A DNA stretch of 64,000 nt from NCBI GenBank assembly GCA_036971715.1, contig JAVHJL010000005.1, positions 992,001-1,056,000 on the forward strand, read 5' to 3'. Shown in pieces: positions 1 through 11,821 of this stretch. The position numbers were made by a program, and so were the translations under genes. Position 1 is the stretch's first letter. Each line of letters begins with the position of its first letter. A model generated the notes under the pieces. That model searched no databases and was not told where the DNA came from. It worked only from the letters and a program-made list of their open reading frames with translations. Origin of the DNA: Arthrobotrys musiformis. Its lineage: Eukaryota > Ascomycota > Orbiliomycetes > Orbiliales > Orbiliaceae.

Positions 1-768
1 CGTAACATCGCAGGGCGAGAATCGTTCGACTACGGACTGAAAATGCACTTGCGATCGAGCTGTATGTGTGTGTGCCCCAAAGTTAGTTTCTTCTTCGTCT
101 TTTTTTACCTCGATGTCCGACAATCCGACATGTCGATAAAAATATAGCGATAACAGAGTTCGTTCAACTGAAACCTTCTTTCAATCGGAACCTTTTCTTT
201 GATAAACATGAAATAAGGTACCCGGTATATAAATTCAAAATTTATATATAGAAAAAAAAGAGAGAATGTCGAAATTGTGTGTATATCTCACCTTTCAGTA
301 CTCTACTCGTGTTATCCGGCACCAGCTTGATCAGGATGTTCCTCCGGCGATATCGAATGAATCCGTATATTGGCGAATCGTCAGGCTCTTTGGATATCAG
401 CTCCCTCATGTCCTTCACGGCGGATGCTCCCTTCCCCAGCAGCGCAATCTCATCTCGAGTTTCATATCTCAGTAAGAACCTATATATTTCGACAGGCGCA
501 ATCCAGTAGGTTAGTAAGTAGGCTGGTTATCTTTTTTCGAAAAAACACAGTAACACAGCAGGCGACGTTTCTCCTCCCTTTGATCCGTTCGTCAAAAGTC
601 AAAAGCGCCGGCGGGTACAGTGCAGAGTGCAGAGTGCAGTGGAGTGTAGTATCAGATCGGATAGAATAGCAGAGAGGAAGCAGGGAAAACGGCATACCAT
701 CCTGGTTCCGAGCATGCATAATCGAAGGCCTCTTTCAATGCCTGCGCATCCAGCCCATTCAGCGCCAT
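1..768 (-). CDS. ADF-H (cofilin-type) actin-binding protein, 5' part
   Basis: Partial gene running off the left edge. Exons on the minus strand are 768-698, 479-292 and 59-<1; the introns start GTATGC and GTGAGA and end in TATAG and ACAG. The 106 visible residues begin MALNGLDAQALKEAFDYA and continue through WFLLRYETRDEIALLG, YGFIRYRRRNILIK and QVHFQSVVERFSPCDVT. This is the order of conserved blocks in fungal ADF-H proteins of the cofilin/coactosin type, which bind actin filaments or monomers. The start is the first ATG of that frame and matches the MALNGLD start known in fungal relatives. The C-terminal part lies outside, so whether further domains follow cannot be told. The family call rests on remembered family sequence; the exon structure is read directly. 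Confidence 0.8.
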
Positions 769-2129
769 GAGGCAGTCATTCAGAGGTGGATGTCAAGCTG
801 TTTGTGTCCAGCGGGAGGGTTTTTTTGTCGATGAGTTGGGGAAGTCAGAACACTTTCTCGGCTGTCCAAATCTGGCTGCGCTACTGGTTGCTGAGTGGGC
901 CGGTTCCAAGCTGATTGATGATGATGAGAGCAAAAAGGGAATCCGAGTCGAGTCGAGTCCGAAAGCACTTCGATCCAGCTCCTCTTTCTTGCGGAACCAA
1001 AAAATAAAATAAAATAAAAAGATAAACCAAATAATGTGACTGACTGAGGGAGGGAGAGAGGCAGAGAGGAAAGAGGGGGATAAGTTCGAGGGGCTCTGAA
1101 TGAATTCGAATCGGAATGAGATTGTGTCGGCGTAACTGCGTAATCTTCGTTAACAAAAAGCGGTAGTCAAGCACTTGTTGTGTCTGCGACTATTTTTTAT
1201 TTTTTATTTTACTTTTTTGAAGAAAAAAAATAAAAAAATAAAAAAATAAAAAGCTATAGGCAGTATGGCATATGCACCAACGTTCGAGATTGGAAATCGA
1301 AAGGGGAGGAGAAGGGAATGCCAGGAGTGGTTGCCCCAATCGCATGCGAGAATGTCGGCCCTTTAGGTTGGAATCACGAGAAAAAAGGGCGGAGAAAAAA
1401 TCTTATAACTTAGAACAACCAGACCACCAGACCTAAGAAAGAGAGGGAGGGGGGGAGCAGGGAGCCGCCGTATGTAAGTCCAAGTCCAGTACACATGCAA
1501 GCATGCACATACAAGCACCGTATGTATGTATGTGCTTGTATGTATGTACCGTAGCGCCCAGAGACCCGGGCGGGAACGTCACCAGGCAGGGCAGGGCAGG
1601 GCAGGACAGGCTTCCAGGTCCCCAATTCTCACTTCCTGGACCCAACGTTACTGAACTGGACTGAACCGAACCGTTCGAACTATCTAAGCAGTCAAGGTAT
1701 CAAGCAATCCAAACGGCGCGTCTGGAAAGGCCATCCAGCCCCCCTTTAGCAGGAAGGGTCCCTGGTAATCGATATGCAGGGGGAACTCTACCTCCCCGTC
1801 GACAGCAGATAAGGGAAAAAAGGGTGGGTGTTTAAATTTCTGCGTGTGTGTGGTGGTCGTGCTGGTGGGCGGTAGTTAGTGTAAGTAAGTACTCGATGTC
1901 AAGGTAGGTACGAAGTATGTAAGTGTGTTTGTAGGCACTGATAGTCATCCAGTCGGGTATATAAGTAAATTCATTATTAATATTCCCTTCAACGAGGTCC
2001 AATTGCAACTTGCATGTGTCTGGACAGCAACTAGACTGACTACTCTACTCTTATGTTCTAGCTCAGTCCAATCCAGTCCAATCCGATATTATCCAATTCG
2101 AAGGGAAAGGACGAAAAGAAAAACAAAAA
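769..2129. other. gene-free stretch with low-complexity DNA
   Basis: No convincing coding exon was found. The stretch holds the upstream region of the minus-strand ADF-H gene, AAAAT repeats near 1003-1020, an A/T inverted repeat at 1192-1251, a TGTA microsatellite near 1518-1548 and a GGGCA-type short tandem repeat near 1586-1608. Confidence 0.6.
1192..1251. repeat. A/T-only inverted repeat
   Basis: A run of T tracts broken by single A (1192-1228) is followed after a short GAAG spacer by a mirror run of A tracts broken by single T. The two halves could pair as a hairpin of about 25 bp. It lies in non-coding DNA and is probably low-complexity sequence. Confidence 0.6.
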
Positions 2130-2130
2130 A

Positions 2131-2228
2131 AATGCCTGACCTTAATATAGTCCCGGCAGCTTTTGGTGCCATGTACTACAACCTGCGTAAGAAGCAAATG
2201 CTTGCGACAGGTGCTTCATCCGATTCGT
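2131..2228 (+). CDS. possible first exon of a small unrecognised protein
   Basis: An ATG preceded by an A-rich leader opens a 32-codon frame (MPDLNIVPAAFGAMYYNLRK...) that reaches TAA at 2228, or could be spliced at an internal GTAAGT donor beginning at 2228. The leader (CCAATCC repeats, then purine-rich) looks like a fungal 5' untranslated region. No downstream exon could be joined with certainty and no family is recognised. It could equally be a chance frame. Confidence 0.25.
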
Positions 2229-2229
2229 A

Positions 2230-5185
2230 AGTTAGCCGGGGTTGAGGGGTCCTGGCCAAGGGGTGAGGGGGGTGGGTTTTTTCTTCGAGATCTTGTAATA
2301 TCGGAAACCGCCATCGTGGACACCCAATTAATCGTCTCTATCGATGAGTGAAAGTGCTGGGCTGAACCATGGGCCAACATCAAATTTACTGACTACAATC
2401 TTAAGTTAAGAGGAAATTAATAGGAGAGCTGGATCTCAGGCCATGATATCATTTCTCTTACAACCTCTATTTCATTTCATGGAACAAGATCAAGAGGCCG
2501 AGGCCATGGCCACTTAACCGGCACCAATTGATCAAATATTATAAATATTGATGCTAGCCAACATGATGTCCCGCCAGATCGATAGGGTACCCCTCCAGTA
2601 CATCCACAGTACTTACTTACATGCCCTCGATGTCGTGCAATGTAGTACTGTGCAGCGCTGGTGGGGGCATATCTCAGTGATTGATCGGTACCTAGGCTGG
2701 GCATCCAGGTCCACCGTTACCTGTTCTACCAACATCAACATTCCAACATGAAATTAATCAAATCCTTTCGCTATCCTCCATAGGGAAGCCATTAGTGCCA
2801 GTCAGTTGGAAAAGAAAAACGTGAAAACGTGATTGACATGACCGATGCCATGCCATCCCAACCGTTATAATCCATAGTAAGTGCAACCCGTGACAATGGC
2901 TCTCGCTGCAGATTCCTTGCCTGGACACCTGCATCCCCATACATACACACATTCAGCATACCCATCGAATCAAAGAACAAAAAAAATCCCTTTTTAAAAA
3001 AAGATCTAGCGCACGCACTCCCCCCCTGAAAATGTTCCCGCGCCACAATGGGAATTCGCAAACATATCGCAAGCCCGGGTCCCCCAAACTAACGTTTTTA
3101 GCAAACCCCATTCATTGAATTCCAGCCAGCGACATGGCGGCCATGGCCGTCTCTCTCGAGATGCAGATTCCAAAACACTTCCCACAGCAAGCAGCTAGCA
3201 CACACGTGCGTATGGAACCGCACAGAAAACCACCACGAAGGGGTGAGGGTTCCGCTCTACTGGAACTCGAACCCGAAAGTTGGTTAGCATCATGCACAGT
3301 TTCGTAAGCCCCCTAACTAAACATAAGCTAGGTTAAAACATATTTAAAAATCTCAAGCCCATTGTCGAATAGGTATGACAATTGTGAAAAAAAAAGGAAC
3401 TGCCACTCGGATCCGAGCTGCCATATCGCGCGTGGTTCCTGCAGGCTTTCTCCACAAGCCTTTTAGTATCACGGATTTGCGAAAGGAGTTTGCTCTTTTT
3501 CTCCTCCAAGAATCCTATCGTAGATATCAATATCAATACAATCAAGCGTCGATTGCCTTTTTTCTTTCTTTTTTATCTTTTTAAGGAGAGGCTGGATGGA
3601 TGGCTGCGGTATTTCCCACCCCTATATCGTAAAACCCTTATCCACGAGGGTATATGCACCCGCCTCTACCGGCTGAATAGTAATTGCATCTGTCCCGCCA
3701 AAGTTCACAGACTAGCATTCGCGCATTTCATGTGCAAGCACAAGCATACTCGCTCGGACGGCCTACTAGCTACTAACGTTCACGGCGTCAAAAAATTCTA
3801 TATAGCCGAATTCAAACCCTTCCCCGCCCTGCTCAATTAACAGTCAGATGTGGGGAAGACCCGTGGTGGTGTAGTTATATAGGTTTTGCAATATAAATTA
3901 ATATATTTTTTCTATCGATTATCGCAATTATTACTTCTTGCTTATATTAACAATAGAGTTTTTTTCCCTCCTCGTCTGAACACCTGACCGCACGGGTCCA
4001 ATTAGCCTAATCATTCATCACTTTTTTTTTTTGTTTGAATTCAGGCCCAGAAAGCCTAGATTCATGTTAATTAATCAAATAGAAGCAACAGCGGGAAAAT
4101 CCGAAACAAGACCTCCTGCTAGCTTGCCGCAACACATGGAAATCGTCTCCAGATCTTTTTGTAACTGGTTAATTAGGTTATTGGCGAAACAAGGACAGTT
4201 AATCAATTCGTCCCAGGATGGTGGGATTCGGTTGTCTCGCCTTTTATTCCAGATAAAATCAGAAAGCTCTAGTATCACTAAGTGAACCCATCGGGCAGGT
4301 CAATCGTTATCCTCAAAAAAGAACTATCGAAGCTTACCTCCAGTTTACGAGACAAAAGCTTACCAGCTTAGCTATTATGCATAAAAAAGAGCAATACTGT
4401 TCCATAAATACACGCCCTGTCACGCTTGTCGATGGAGACTTCCCAACGCCTTGAAGGGCCGAGGCTTTTCCCTAGCTGCGGGTTGAGGAACTCTGAAACG
4501 CCGTAAAAATACGTATCTAGTATCAGTTGGGGGGAAATCGATCGATTATCATGCGGGTTTTGTCAAATTTAGAAGCGGGAAGCTGGTGCGCCCGTTAGTT
4601 ACTTAGTTAGCTGTGAAAGGCAAGTCCTGCCTATGCAGCTCTTGTCACGGCGGGGAACAAGAAAGGGAAGCTTGTGTTTCACTTTTTTTTTGCTCATGTT
4701 TTTTATGGAGATGTCAGATGTAGTGTGCTAGATACTGCAGCTGTTGGCATGGGCGTGGCAGCCTTGTGGGTGGAGGTGTGGTATTTTGTGCAAACAACAC
4801 GCGACTTGGTGTGGTCTTGAGGCTGCCGCTTTGGTCGTAGATCTTCATGTCATTGCATGGGAATTGGACCCACGCATGGCATTTACGAAAACAACTACCC
4901 CCCCTTACCGTCCACGATTTTAAAAATCGCCAATACCGCATCTTGTAGAAGATGGCCTCACCGACCAATCATGGCGAAGAGGGTAATGACTTACCATATT
5001 CTACCCTCAGCCTTGCCTTCGTAAGAAACCACCCGATCAAAATCCACTGTCCGCTTTTCCAGGGCTTACCGTTAACATTTACTTGTCACAGGCGTCATTG
5101 ATCTTCTTGAACAAGCCTCCAGAGCTTAGTGTACGAGGTATCAAACATTTGAAACCCTCCTAAGCCTTTCTGAGGTGGTCTCTAG
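2230..5185. other. gene-free stretch
   Basis: Only short frames without recognisable protein character on either strand. The 3' end must contain the unlocated 5' exon(s) of the coiled-coil gene whose coding frame is open from 5186. A frame from ATG 4973 to a GTAAGA donor at 5020 is one candidate, but no splice combination was unambiguous. Confidence 0.5.
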
Positions 5186-6572
5186 TTTACCCTTATTCGC
5201 ATAGAATTCATATACTTCCTCCGAGGATGTATAAGCGACTCAGGGTCTCGAACCAATCCGTCCCAATACCTCTCCAACGATGCATACTGGCGAAATGTTT
5301 GCAAGGAGAAGGACCAAAAGATACTCGAACTCGATCAGAAACTCATCGATGCCAATCTGGAGAACCAAAGGCTCTTGGAACAGCTTAGAAGACTGGATCC
5401 CAATGGCACCGACGCTGCGAAGGGCAAGGCGAAGGCTAATTCGTCTACTATAAATGATGAACGACTTTACGCAGAGGGTCATTTGATTAAATGGCAACCG
5501 GTGAAGGAAACTTACGAGAAGCTATCGTCCGGTATGTAGTTTTGAATAAGAACAGCGCTCATACGACTAATGGAGCACGACAGGCCAAGAAACCATCTTC
5601 TTCATCCTCCGTTCTCTCCACTACTCCAAAGAGACCAAACCAGTCACCGTCAATATTATTAAACTCTGCAAAGCGATCTCGACTAAGATTCACACCCTTT
5701 GCACGGGAGATAAAGCCAACGCCAACCCAGATGGCCAAACTAGCATACAAACCCGCAGGACCCGACAGTCGGACGCAGCAAAAGTGAAGCAGAAGCTATT
5801 AGATGCAGCATGGGTAGCAGATATCACCAAAGCATTCGACGATATCTTCCGCCGTCTGTTCATGTCCATCGCTCGTCTGTCAACCATGTTGGAAAAAGAA
5901 GAACCCCAGATCATCAACGCGGCACGTAATGGTGTCACAGAAGCAGTCTCGGATCTCTTCTGCTCGGTCCTCGATTCCGTCCACGCGGCATCTAGACGGT
6001 TCAATATCGAATTAGCATCTACCACGAGGGATATCCGCACCGATTGCGTCAGGATCCTGCAATCTTTCATTTCAACCCTCAATGGCGAAGACGAACTTCA
6101 GGGCGGGATTCTCGAAGCAATAATTTACGTCATTGTTGAAGCTTCCGGGAAATGCCTTTGTATCCCCAAATCGTCTGACTCCGCAAACCAAGACACGACC
6201 GCCAAAGAAGGGAGATCGCTACGGGAGACATCAGTCTACGTCCTCAGGCTCCTGAAAGTCACCCTACCGCTCTACAGGTGCCAACTTTCTAATAGCAAAA
6301 CCAACCGAGCTACTGGAAACCCACGAAATGCGAGTCCGATTATGGAAATTGCGAAGCGCAAGTTTCACGAATACGTTATGAAGGGGCTATTCGGAGAGCA
6401 CCAGAATCCCGATTGGGGCGTTTTGAGATCATACACGAAGGAGAACTTGACGGACATGGGGAAGTGGGGAGGTGTGGGGGTTCACGACGAGTTTGCCTTC
6501 GTCGATGAGAATGGGTTCGCAAACCAGATTTGGGAACTATTAGAATTGGAGGATTTTGGCCTCGTTTGGTGA
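5186..6572 (+). CDS. unrecognised coiled-coil / helical protein (5' end unresolved)
   Basis: Two exons are clear: 5186-5531 and 5584-6572, joined by a 52-nt GTATGT...ACAG intron that restores one continuous frame of 444 residues. The first exon begins after a TCTAG acceptor and has no in-frame ATG, so at least one upstream exon is missing from this model. The N-terminal part (YWRNVCKEKDQKILELDQKL and on) is a short coiled coil of heptad type with one tryptophan, then a basic, Ser/Thr-rich linker. The rest is predicted helical and acidic, ending GLVW. No signal peptide, membrane segment or catalytic motif is visible. The layout recalls Mei4/Rec24 meiotic recombination proteins only superficially, and I give that little weight. 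Confidence 0.65.
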
Positions 6573-6770
6573 ATTACAACATAACTCCACTTTTTTTTTA
6601 GTTTGTCCATCCCCACAATATGGATATTATCATAGGAATTCTTTTGCATGATCTTGTATTGGTATTTGAAACTAGCGGGGCTTGGAACTTAGACTAATAC
6701 GAGGCCGCTGAATAACATTGACAAAAATCCCATCCCCCCCAAAGAGCTAGGACCCAGATTAATAACCTTT

Positions 6771-8192
6771 TTAGTAGGCGGTTTGGTATCGCGGAACACC
6801 CTTGAATGTAGCCGCCAACCGTTGGACGAGGTATTCCCCGCTACTATAGAGAAGTCAGTCGACTGCAATCATAACTGTCGCTTTTGCGGATTCATATATC
6901 GACTTACTTGATGCCGGGATACTTCCTCCCGCCTTCTTCGGCAGACTTGCCATCGACGAAAGTCCCCGGAATAGCCTCGATGAACTTGTCAAAGTTAGGA
7001 TTGCAAAAGTAAGCTATCGAGTACCGTGGTGGGTACTCTTCGACCCCCTCGTCCTCGCCATACGGAGGCTCAACGACTTGGTGCTCGGTCGATTTGATGG
7101 TATCGTTGGACCAACGGGCTAGGAGGTCACCGCTGTTGATAACTATTCCGGTTTGTTAGCACACAATATTCTATTAAACCCGCCCTCGTTCTCACAAAAT
7201 CATCGTAAAACGTACCAATGGTTCCCGGAATCGGGGGTGCATCGACATACGTCCCCTGCGGAGACTTAACCTGCAACCCCCCATTCTTTCCATCCTGGAA
7301 TAACAACGTAATGGATCCGTAATCCGTATGCCTCCCCGTCCTCACCACGTTCTTCCCAGCCTTGAATACACTTTTATGCTGCCCGGGGTAATGCAGAAGT
7401 CTAAGATTATTATCCCCACCGTCGGTATACTGATCGAAGAAATTTTCATCAATCCCCATCCCCAGCGCGATACTCCTCATAACCTTCATGTGCAAATCTT
7501 TACAAGTGAGGAAAAACTCCTTCATGGTTTTTGTAAACTCCGCTCCGTCGGAGTCCATGTGTTCAGGCCAGTTGTTGGGAAGACCCTCGACGCCCTCGCG
7601 GCCGATTTCGAAGGTTTCTTTGAGATCGGGGGATTCTTTGATCATGGACTCGACTTTATCGGCGTCGGTGACTAAGGAGGTTTTTTCGCGGCCTGGGGCG
7701 GCGTACCCGCGGTTTGCTTGAGGAGTTGTCCATGCTAGTTCGTTCTTCTGCTCATCCGGCCTGGCGAAGAATTTGGCGGACTGTATTTTGACTAATTGGT
7801 TAGATGGTACTCTCGAGAAGAGGGGCTATGGCGGATTGATTGGGGTTATATATATTACATTTGCGAAAATGCTGGCGACGGTGTCGTTTGATATATCGTA
7901 GTTCTTTTCAAGAGTATATTAGCCAAGGATCCTCTATCGATACTGAAGTTTAAAACCGTCGGCGGCACCCGTGCGTACCTTGATATACACGAACCCCGAA
8001 TGGGTAAACCCATGCACCATCGCCTTCGCGGCCTCCAACTTCTCCTCGTCGGTCCCGTGCAAGTACTTCGAGAAATCGATTAACTAAGGAATAGATTAAC
8101 TTCAAGACTCGAACACAAGCTTCCAAATTGGGATATCGAGGTACCGGAAGGTCGAGGCCATCCTTCGACACTGCTGTTGTAGAGGCAGCCAT
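6771..8192 (-). CDS. thymine 7-hydroxylase (thymine dioxygenase)
   Basis: A 2-oxoglutarate/Fe(II) dioxygenase that oxidises the methyl group of thymine stepwise to uracil-5-carboxylate. Six exons on the minus strand: 8192-8145, 8083-7979, 7903-7859, 7780-7216, 7142-6908 and 6843-6771, giving 356 residues in one frame. Visible blocks are LPLIDFSKYL near residue 15, ANRGYAAPGRE, the iron ligands in RTGRHTDYGSITLL (His about 217, Asp about 219) and KSTEHQVV (His about 275), and the 2-oxoglutarate-binding Arg-x-Ser in PPRYSIAYFCNPN (Arg about 293). These and the terminal NSGEYLVQRLAATFKGVP agree closely with remembered Neurospora thymine 7-hydroxylase, more than with other isopenicillin-synthase-like enzymes. 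It lies divergently, 1.3 kb from the isoorotate decarboxylase gene acting next in the same pathway. Exon 3 is only 45 nt long. Confidence 0.9.
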
Positions 8193-9519
8193 TCTTTCCT
8201 TTCTTATCGATTAAACGTCCGGATCGATCTTCTGCCTCTTTTTGGAACCCCTCTTCTTCTTCTTTCACCTCAAGCGCGTGGTCGATTATACGAATAGAGA
8301 CAAGTACCGGGAAGCCCAAAAGCTTAAAAGCATTAAACTTTCCAAAGCCTCAGTAAATATTACGAGATAAAAAAGCGATTCAGAGTCCAACGGGAAAAGC
8401 TTCAAAAATCTAAAGAAGAAAGAAGGGTGGGAAACATCCAATCTTTAAATGCACCACTAGACGTATACTTCCCTTCTCCGCATTTTTTTGCGCCTGTAGG
8501 AGGGCCTGCATGTGTAAGATATGCATGTGCCAGCTATCGCATCGCATCGGAAATGTCCCTTTAAACCCCATTTCATTCGGTATTAAAACAGAAATAAAAG
8601 TCACAGCGGACGTTATGTGTACATGTAGAGGTACATGTGCAGGCAGATGTACGATATACAACCCCTCCCTGCCCTTCACCGACGGGGTTTTTGGCAGCTA
8701 CCGGATTGGGGACCGTGGTGGGCTGATAACACTTGAGAAACTACCAGAAGCAGTAGTGCGGTTTAAAAACCCCGTTGATAAAAAAGTCATGATATTATAT
8801 TATCGGGTGCTACAGGTTTTTGAGTAACACACAGCCTTTTCACGGGAAGCGAAAAAGACTCTTTTCGAAAGGTCATACTGAGCAGAAATGGAAGCTGCGT
8901 ATCTATATTTGATAGCTTGTATGGAACTATCTGTGTATCTTGAACGAATAAACCGTTGATGTGGGGGTTTGTACCGGTACTTGTGTACAAGTCCACCAGC
9001 GGAGCCCTGTGAGACATCGGTTATCAGCGTTATCTCGATTGGTTGTGTCAGTATCATGCAACCACAACTGATATCGGGAAAACCTGTGTTGTATGGTATA
9101 CAAGCCGGGTTCCTATTTCTGGTTCGAGAAGGTGGCAAGGTTTGAGGGCGATGCCATCTTGCACGAGAAAAGTTAGGGTTCATCGATCGAAAGGAGGAGT
9201 TGGAGTATACCTTTGTGTACTTACATCTGTGAAGTCTCGTCGGGGGTGGCCGGTGGGGGATTTGTATTATCGCAGGTTGGGGTTCCACTTAGCTTCGAGC
9301 TACTCCCACTTGCCGCTTGTATGCGACTAAACTGCATGTATTATATACATCTTGTTATCCGAGGACGACGTTCGTGGGACTTCAACTCCATAATATTCTG
9401 CGGGGCTTGACTCAGGTACTCGGATTTTGATATCACCACTCGAGTTCCGGACACTCCCAACAATTCAATCCTCAGTTACCCCCCGGCCGTGATATAAAAA
9501 GATAAAATAACTTGCAGCA
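8193..9519. promoter_or_regulatory. shared divergent intergenic region of the thymine-salvage pair
   Basis: 1.3 kb between the start codons of thymine 7-hydroxylase (-) and isoorotate decarboxylase (+). No coding exon is convincing. It presumably holds both promoters. GATA cores, the usual targets of nitrogen regulators, are present, but they are too frequent by chance to prove regulation. A TATAAAA-like stretch at 9491-9499 lies only about 25 nt before the decarboxylase ATG, too close to be its TATA box. Confidence 0.45.
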
Positions 9520-10733
9520 ATGGCTTCATCCTCCAAAGTCGTCGACGTCCACACCCACGTCTACCCACCGCAGTACGTCTCAATCCTCAAATCCCGCTCA
9601 AAAGTCCCCTACGTCCGCGACACAACCCCGGGCCAACCCTCCCGCCTCATCATCCTCCCAGGCGAAGATGACCCCTCAAGCGAAAGTACCGCCAAAGGCC
9701 GTCCGATCGGTCCGGAATACTACGACATCAACAAAAAGATCGAGTTCATGAACACCCACGGCATCGATATCTCCGTAATCTCACTGGCGAATCCATGGTT
9801 AGACTTCCTGGACCCCTCTGAAGCGAAGGGACTCGCGGAAGATGTGAACGATGCCATCAATTCCATGTGTGAAGCCCACCCGGGCCGACTATTCGCCTTC
9901 GGAGCCCTCCCGCTATCCGCTCCATCGAAAGACATAGTCGATGAAATCCACAGACTCCCAACGCTAAAGTACACCAGAGGAATAATCATGGGTACCAGCG
10001 GTCTAGGTAACGGCCTCGATGATCCAGAATTAGACCCAGTCTACAAGGCCCTCGAGGAGGAGAACATGACAATATTCCTCCACCCGCACTACGGTCTGCC
10101 CAAAGAGGTATTCGGCCCCAGAGCATCGGATTACGGCCATGTGCTACCGTTAGCACTGGGTTTCCCGTTGGAAACAACGATCGCGGTGACGAGAATGATC
10201 CTTAGCGGTGTATTCGATCGGTTTCCGAAGTTGAGCGTGCTCCTGGCGCATAGCGGTGGTACGCTGCCGTTCCTCGCTGGTAGATTGGAAAGTTGTATCC
10301 TCCATGATGCGCACTACGGCGGACCTACGGCGAAGGCGGAATCCAGAAGAAGCGTATGGGATATCCTCAAGACGAATATTTTGTTGGATGCGGTCGTATA
10401 TTCGGAACTGGGCGTTAGGGCAGCGGCGACCGCTAGTGGCGCGGATAGAGTCTTGTTCGGTAAGTAGCCTAATTGAAAAAAAAGAACAGAGAAAAAAGGA
10501 CCCCGGGTGCCTGGATAACGTGGTTTGGAAGAAAAATTATCTAATGCTGCCTAGGAACCGATCACCCATTCTTCCCGCCACTGGAAGCCGCCGAAGGCGA
10601 AGAGGAAGAGAAGTGGTTGAGCGTCACCACGAACTACAAGGCTATTGGAGACGCATTCGGTCCTGAGAAAGAACAGGCAGAAGCTGTCCTCGGTGGCAAT
10701 GCGATTCGACTCCTTAGATTAACAACGGATTAA
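9520..10733 (+). CDS. uracil-5-carboxylate (isoorotate) decarboxylase, ACMSD-type amidohydrolase
   Basis: Two exons, 9520-10459 and 10555-10733, joined by a GTAAGT...CTAG intron, encode 372 residues. The amidohydrolase metal site is visible as VDVHTHVYPP (His 11 and His 13), a third His in FLHPHYGLP, one in LLAHSGGTLPFLAGR and the Asp in FGTDHPFFPP just after the splice junction. Blocks such as SLANPWLDFL, GIIMGTSGLGNGLDDP and YGHVLPLALGFPLETTIAV match remembered fungal isoorotate decarboxylase (Cordyceps IDCase) and are more specific than generic ACMSD. The enzyme removes the carboxyl group of uracil-5-carboxylate to give uracil, the last step of thymine salvage. The divergent neighbour makes its substrate, which supports the specific assignment. 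Expected in the cytosol; no targeting signal is seen. Confidence 0.9.
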
Positions 10734-11794
10734 GCACGTGGGGCACAACCGTTACAGCGGCACGGTTACGGGCCTGGTTTTCTGGAAGGTCCGTCGTATG
10801 CTTCGACTAGCTGCAAAACGAGGCGCAGGCTTTTCGTATATACCACCAACGCATTAAGCATTGTTGTAAATACTTCCCGCAGAAAGCTGACTCGTATGAT
10901 ACCCAGGTGCTATGTGTACGAACAATAGTAGGTGCCTGAAAGCCCCATTACTACATAATCACAAAAGAATACCCAAGAGCTCTTCATCTTGACGAAAATT
11001 TTGAAACGGAAAAATTTCTGGTCCTAGCTTTGACTTGGCGATATGTAACTAAGCTTAAGCTTGCATGCGTGCTGCGTATCCTCAAGCTAACTTGCCAGAA
11101 AAAAAAGTACTTGCGCCTCGCTATTCCCACTGTCTCGGGTAGAAATTAAGAACCATGCGAAAGAAAAGGCACCAAGGGAGCTTTTCAAAACGGACTGTCC
11201 CGTCGCAAATCCTTCCAACAAAAACTAGTGGGAAAATTTTCTAAAGTGGATCTGATATCGATTTTAGTGGGAGGGAAGTCGCCTTCGATGGCGTTTCCAT
11301 CGAGTAATTATTAGCTAAAAGAATGCTTTTACGCGCGTTTAAGTTTTTCCGACGGTCCCCATGTATCGATGTGGGACCCTAATATACTGCCGCACCGGGC
11401 GGAGTTCGGAGACGGTTCTTGGGGAGGTCGTTCATGATCACTGATATCAAAATCATCTGATAACTACGGAAGTGCTCATGACTTGGGCCGTATCGGGTTC
11501 AGAAAATCGGATTGGATTTTTCGGCATCTCTACGCATGTACGGTTATGCAGCTGGGCATGCACTACCCGGACGCACGTGTGTCCGTATGCATCCAAAAGG
11601 CAGGGATTACATCATACCACCAACCGTCTACGGTCAACGTCAACGTTCGGAACCGAACTTTAGATTTTTAAAAAGCTTCCAGAAAATGACTTTTTTGATA
11701 AGAAAGAAAGAAAGCGAGTTCCTGTTTCTGATTGAACAGTTTGCTTTTTTAGTTCCCGAGAACCTGTTATGAATTGAATGCACAATGTGTCATG

Positions 11795-11821
11795 TTTTTT
11801 TTTTTTTTTTTTTTTTTTTTT
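11795..11821. repeat. 27-base T homopolymer
   Basis: An unbroken run of 27 T bases in non-coding DNA, the longest homopolymer seen in the window. The true length is uncertain, as such runs are often misread. Confidence 0.8.

Noticed and set aside
9491..9499. TATAAAAAG before the isoorotate decarboxylase
   Set aside because: Only about 25 bases from the start codon, too close to serve as a TATA box with a normal leader.
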